NCBI GenBank assembly: GCA_050693155.1
Contig: JBOGWA010000088.1
Span: 1-8,903 of the forward strand
Origin: JBOGWA01 sp050693155
Lineage (GTDB): Bacteria > Actinomycetota > UBA4738 > CALAEC01
Direction of reading: 5' to 3'
DNA: 8,903 nt
Of this stretch, positions 6,276 to 8,903 are shown one piece after another. A model generated the notes under the pieces. It made no database searches. It saw nothing but the letters and a program-made list of their open reading frames with translations, and had not been told where the DNA came from. The first letter of the stretch is position 1. Every line of letters starts with the position of its first letter. The translations under genes and the position numbers were made by a program.

Positions 6276-7927
6276 ACCTCCATGATGACGGGAACGATGA
6301 CCGGTTTTCGCTGAATCGCTTCACGAAAATATCGGCCGAGAGTGGTCCTGATGTGCTGCCTGAGGGCGCCCGGATCCGCGATCTCCTCCCGCCCGAGCTC
6401 CTTCATGGAGACGAGCACGCGGTGCTCGGCCTCTTCGAGCATGTCCGCGGAGCTCTCGTCGTGAACGAATCCTCGCGTGATGATGTCGGGACCCGCGAGG
6501 ACCTCCCCGGTATGGGCGTCGATCGTCACGACCAGCACGACGAACCCGTCGCCGGCGAGCTTCCGTCGGTCGCGGAGTACCACATCGCCAACGTCTCCGA
6601 TTCCGAGCCCGTCGACCAGCACCATGCCGGCCTCGATCCGGTCGGCGATCCGAAGCGTCTCGCCGATCTCGACGACGTCACCGTCCTCACAGATGAGGAT
6701 TCGTTCGCCGGGGATGCCGACTTCGCGCGCGAGGCGAGCGTGATTCACGAGGTGCCGGCGCTCACCGTGGATCGGGATGAACCAGGTCGGCTGGATCAGG
6801 TTCAGCATCAGCCGCAACTCATCTTGCGCGCCGTGTCCGGACACGTGCACGTGCGCGTTGCCCGCGTGGTACACGTCGGCCCCGGTCCGGTACAGACCGT
6901 CGATGACGCGGTGGATGGCGGTCTCGTTTCCCGGGATCACCGAAGCCGAAAGCACCACGGCGTCGCCGGGCTCGAGATTCACCCATTTGTGCTCCCGGGC
7001 CGCCATCAGGGAAAGCGCCGAGAAGGGCTCACCCTGGCTTCCCGTCGAGCAGACCACGACCTTCTCGGGGGGAGTGTCCTTGAGCTCTTCGATGTCGATG
7101 ATCGCTCCTTCGGGGACGTTCAGATAGCCGAGCTCGCGAGACTGGCCCGTCGACTGGTGCATGCTCCGGCCGAGGAACGCCACCTTCCGGCCCACTGCGG
7201 CCGCGGCGTCGCAGATCTGCTGGATCCGGTGGATGTGGCTCGAAAAGCATGCCGTGACGATGAGCCGCTCGCTCCCTCGGAAGATCTCGAGCAGCGTCGG
7301 GCCGACCGTGCGCTCGCTCGGAATCGATCCCGGGTCCTCCGCGTTCGTCGAGTCGGACAGCAGGATGTGCACACCGCGCCGCGCCTCCTCCGCCAATCCG
7401 GCGAGATCGGTCGGGCGACCGTCGATCGGAGTGGGATCCAGGCGGAAGTCGCCAGTGTGCAGGAGCGTCCCGTCCGGCGTGTCCACCGCAACAGCGAGCC
7501 CGTCGGGGATGGAGTGAGTGACGCGAAGGAACCGGACCGAGAACGGCCCGATCGTCGCTCCCTCGCCGGCCGCAACCTCGTGGAACGTGACCCGGTCGGT
7601 GACCTCGTGCTCCTCGAGCTTGGGTCCCAGCAGGCCGATCGTGAGACGGGACGCGTAGACGTCCAGCTCGATCTCTCGAAGGATGTACGGGAGCGCCCCG
7701 ACGTGGTCCTCGTGCCCGTGGGTGAGCACGACGCCGGCGATCCGGTCGCTCCGCTCCTTTAGATACTCGAAATCCGGAAGGACGAGGTCGACCCCCGGCA
7801 TGTCCTCCGTCGGGAACGAGAGTCCGACATCGAGGACCAGGACCCGATCGTCCACCTCGAGGCAGGCCATGTTTCGGCCGACCTCGCCGAGGCCGCCGAG
7901 AAAGACGAGCCTAGAGGACGCCGGCAT
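6272..7927 (-). CDS. rnj: Ribonuclease J
   Basis: Metallo-beta-lactamase/beta-CASP ribonuclease combining 5'-3' exonuclease and endonuclease activities in RNA maturation and decay; cytosolic. The 551-residue length matches actinobacterial RNase J (about 550-560). Visible motifs are FLGGLGEVGRN (9-19) and the zinc site HGHEDH (70-75), then H138, HTGDF (157-161) and SDSTN (191-195). The beta-CASP region carries STGSQGEP (294-301), HVSGHG (361-366) and PIHGE (385-389). A C-terminal domain covers about 450-551. All metal-binding motifs appear intact. ATG 7927 is the only reasonable start: in frame, a stop lies seven codons upstream and the next start is M20, inside the catalytic domain. GGAGG touches the ATG directly, so AGAAGG nine bases upstream is the more likely ribosome site. 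The gene overlaps the dapA 3' end by 17 bases. Adjacent dapA and rnj are typical of actinobacteria (Rv2753c and Rv2752c in M. tuberculosis). Confidence 0.96.
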   Translation of the reverse strand: MPASSRLVFLGGLGEVGRNMACLEVDDRVLVLDVGLSFPTEDMPGVDLVLPDFEYLKERSDRIAGVVLTHGHEDHVGALPYILREIELDVYASRLTIGLLGPKLEEHEVTDRVTFHEVAAGEGATIGPFSVRFLRVTHSIPDGLAVAVDTPDGTLLHTGDFRLDPTPIDGRPTDLAGLAEEARRGVHILLSDSTNAEDPGSIPSERTVGPTLLEIFRGSERLIVTACFSSHIHRIQQICDAAAAVGRKVAFLGRSMHQSTGQSRELGYLNVPEGAIIDIEELKDTPPEKVVVCSTGSQGEPFSALSLMAAREHKWVNLEPGDAVVLSASVIPGNETAIHRVIDGLYRTGADVYHAGNAHVHVSGHGAQDELRLMLNLIQPTWFIPIHGERRHLVNHARLAREVGIPGERILICEDGDVVEIGETLRIADRIEAGMVLVDGLGIGDVGDVVLRDRRKLAGDGFVVLVVTIDAHTGEVLAGPDIITRGFVHDESSADMLEEAEHRVLVSMKELGREEIADPGALRQHIRTTLGRYFREAIQRKPVIVPVIMEV

Positions 7928-8795
7928 CCTCCAGAGCCTTCTTGATCACCGCGATCTCCTCCGCGGTCGCGGGAACGAGCGGGAGCCGGGGTGGGCCGAC
8001 CGGCTGGCCGATCATGGCAAGGGCCGCCTTGACCGGAATCGGGCTGCTCGTGATGAAGAGACCGCGGAACAGCGGCAGCAGCTCCTCGTGGATCTTCCTC
8101 GCCGCCGGCGTGTCACCGGTCGCCACGAGGTCGCGCATTTGCGCAATCCGCTCACCCGCCAGGTGCGAGGCCACCGAGACCACGCCGGCCGAGCCGAGGC
8201 AGGCGTACGCGAAGGTCGCCCAGTCGTCGCCGCAATAGACGTCGAAGCCGTCCGGCGCCTCTGCGATGAGACGCGAGACCCCGTCGATGTCTCCGGTGGA
8301 GTCCTTCACCCCGACGATGTTGCCGACACGCGCAAGCTGGAGGATCGTGTCGTGCTCGATCCGAAGCGCGGTCCGACCGGGGATGTTGTAGAGGAGCACG
8401 GGAATCTCGACGGCGTTCGCGATCGCCGTGAAGTGCTCGATCAGTCCCGTCTGGGGTGGCTTGTTGTAGTAGGGGGTGACGACGAGCAAGGCGTCGACGC
8501 CCGCCTTCTCCGCCTCTTCCGAGAGGTGGATGGAGTGTGCGGTGTCATACGTCCCCGTTCCCGCGATGACCGCTCCCTTGCCCTTCGCGGTCTCCACAGC
8601 CGCCCGGAACAGCGCGAACTTCTCTTCGTCGCTCAGGGTCGAAGCCTCGCCCGTCGAACCGCTCACCACGAGCGCGTCCGTGCCGTGGTCGAGCAGCCAA
8701 CTCGCGAGCTCTTGCCCCCGGTCGAGATCGAGTGAGAAGTCGTCCCTGAAGGGCGTCACCATCGCCGTGATTACCGAACCGAACCTGCCTGGCAT
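7911..8795 (-). CDS. dapA: 4-hydroxy-tetrahydrodipicolinate synthase
   Basis: Condenses pyruvate with L-aspartate semialdehyde, the first committed step of lysine and diaminopimelate synthesis, feeding protein and peptidoglycan precursors; cytosolic TIM-barrel enzyme. The 294 residues match the family length. Key residues are present: Schiff-base lysine K164 in VGVKDSTGD, Y136 in LLYNIPGR with R141, the GSTGE loop (46-50, T48), and TPYYNKP (107-113) with its paired tyrosines. I see no missing active-site residue. The start ATG 8795 has GGAGG five bases upstream, the best ribosome site of the minus-strand genes. It appears to be the first gene of the visible minus-strand dapA-rnj-ftsK run, with its stop (TAG, 7913-7911) inside rnj. 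A related aldolase of the DapA family (such as N-acetylneuraminate lyase) is less likely given GSTGE and the rnj neighbour. Confidence 0.96.
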   Translation of the reverse strand: MPGRFGSVITAMVTPFRDDFSLDLDRGQELASWLLDHGTDALVVSGSTGEASTLSDEEKFALFRAAVETAKGKGAVIAGTGTYDTAHSIHLSEEAEKAGVDALLVVTPYYNKPPQTGLIEHFTAIANAVEIPVLLYNIPGRTALRIEHDTILQLARVGNIVGVKDSTGDIDGVSRLIAEAPDGFDVYCGDDWATFAYACLGSAGVVSVASHLAGERIAQMRDLVATGDTPAARKIHEELLPLFRGLFITSSPIPVKAALAMIGQPVGPPRLPLVPATAEEIAVIKKALEDAGVL

Positions 8796-8800
8796 TCCTA

Positions 8801-8830
8801 CCTCCGATCCACCAAGATGATCGGATGCTA
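8801..8830 (-). promoter_or_regulatory. dapA leader: Shine-Dalgarno and possible -10
   Basis: On the minus strand GGAGG (8805-8801) precedes the dapA ATG by five bases and is a clear ribosome binding site. Further up, TAGCAT (8830-8825) fits TAnnnT and would give a leader of roughly 20-25 bases. No good -35 is seen at 16-19 bases; the candidates are of the TCTCTA type. A leader this short leaves no room for a lysine riboswitch. The ribosome site is confident, the promoter only possible. Confidence 0.4.
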
Positions 8831-8838
8831 CACAGGGT

Positions 8839-8855
8839 TTCTCTTGAGTAGAGAA
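8839..8855. repeat. Inverted repeat upstream of dapA
   Basis: Perfect six-base arms TTCTCT and AGAGAA flank TGAGT. The repeat sits just upstream of the candidate dapA -10, about where a -35 element or operator would be. On the plus strand a further G-U and G-C pair would extend the stem to eight. It could be a regulator site or chance. The rest of 8796-8903 shows no gene. Confidence 0.3.
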
Positions 8856-8903
8856 GCGCGGGGCCGACCGGGCGCCAGTCGGGAGTCCCGCATTGCCCGG
8901 CCG

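Noticed and set aside
4455..6314. A 619-codon open frame on the plus strand opposite ftsK
   Set aside because: It is antisense to a full FtsK with intact motifs, and its translation is Arg/Asp/Glu/His-rich low complexity. Long stop-free antisense frames are expected in GC-rich coding DNA.
6200..7762. A 520-codon open frame on the plus strand opposite rnj
   Set aside because: Same reason: it lies opposite RNase J with all catalytic motifs, and the predicted protein shows no recognisable domain.
8880..8890. CGGGA-G-TCCCG palindrome near the right edge
   Set aside because: Five-base GC-rich arms are expected by chance at this composition, and the context is cut off.
1..8903. tRNA, rRNA, CRISPR, insertion sequence or phage genes
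   Set aside because: I looked for them on both strands and saw no supporting structure, repeats or protein motifs.

Overview
The window is GC-rich and almost entirely coding. It looks like chromosomal DNA from an actinomycete-type bacterium (phylum Actinomycetota), probably a lineage not close to the model genera. The main support is gene order. On the minus strand, read in the direction of transcription, it runs dapA - rnj - ftsK - (plus-strand insertion) - RodZ-like HTH membrane protein - pgsA - cinA. This is the actinobacterial dapA/rnj/ftsK/pgsA/cinA block that normally leads on to recA. The phylum call is inferred from synteny and base composition, not from a marker-gene comparison.

Layout by position. 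1-1136 (minus): cinA, with its C-terminus cut by the window edge. 1133-1699 (minus): pgsA, whose only sensible start is non-canonical. 1699-2415 (minus): RodZ-like protein. 2416-2469: short divergent intergenic region with a small inverted repeat. 2470-2991 (plus): ECF/SigE-type sigma factor. 2975-4057 (plus): two-TM DUF4349 protein, translationally overlapped with the sigma gene. 4077-4126: strong UUCG-capped hairpin at the convergent junction. 4086-6275 (minus): ftsK. 6272-7927 (minus): RNase J. 7911-8795 (minus): dapA. 8796-8903: dapA upstream region, with a good Shine-Dalgarno, a possible -10 and an inverted repeat.

How the genes work together: the minus-strand genes are housekeeping. They cover lysine/cell-wall precursor synthesis (DapA), RNA processing (RNase J), chromosome translocation at division (FtsK), cell-shape/envelope organisation (RodZ-like), anionic phospholipid synthesis (PgsA) and pyridine-nucleotide salvage (CinA). 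Every same-strand junction overlaps (17, 4, 1 and 4 bases), which points to translational coupling within two minus-strand runs. The plus-strand pair is a small regulatory module: a sigma factor plus a membrane protein whose architecture suggests it may act as the sigma factor's membrane partner.

I found no mobile element, CRISPR array, RNA gene or clearly new multi-gene system. The observations most worth checking are the non-canonical pgsA start, the sigma/DUF4349 module inside a conserved block, and the terminator-like hairpin written into the last codons of ftsK.
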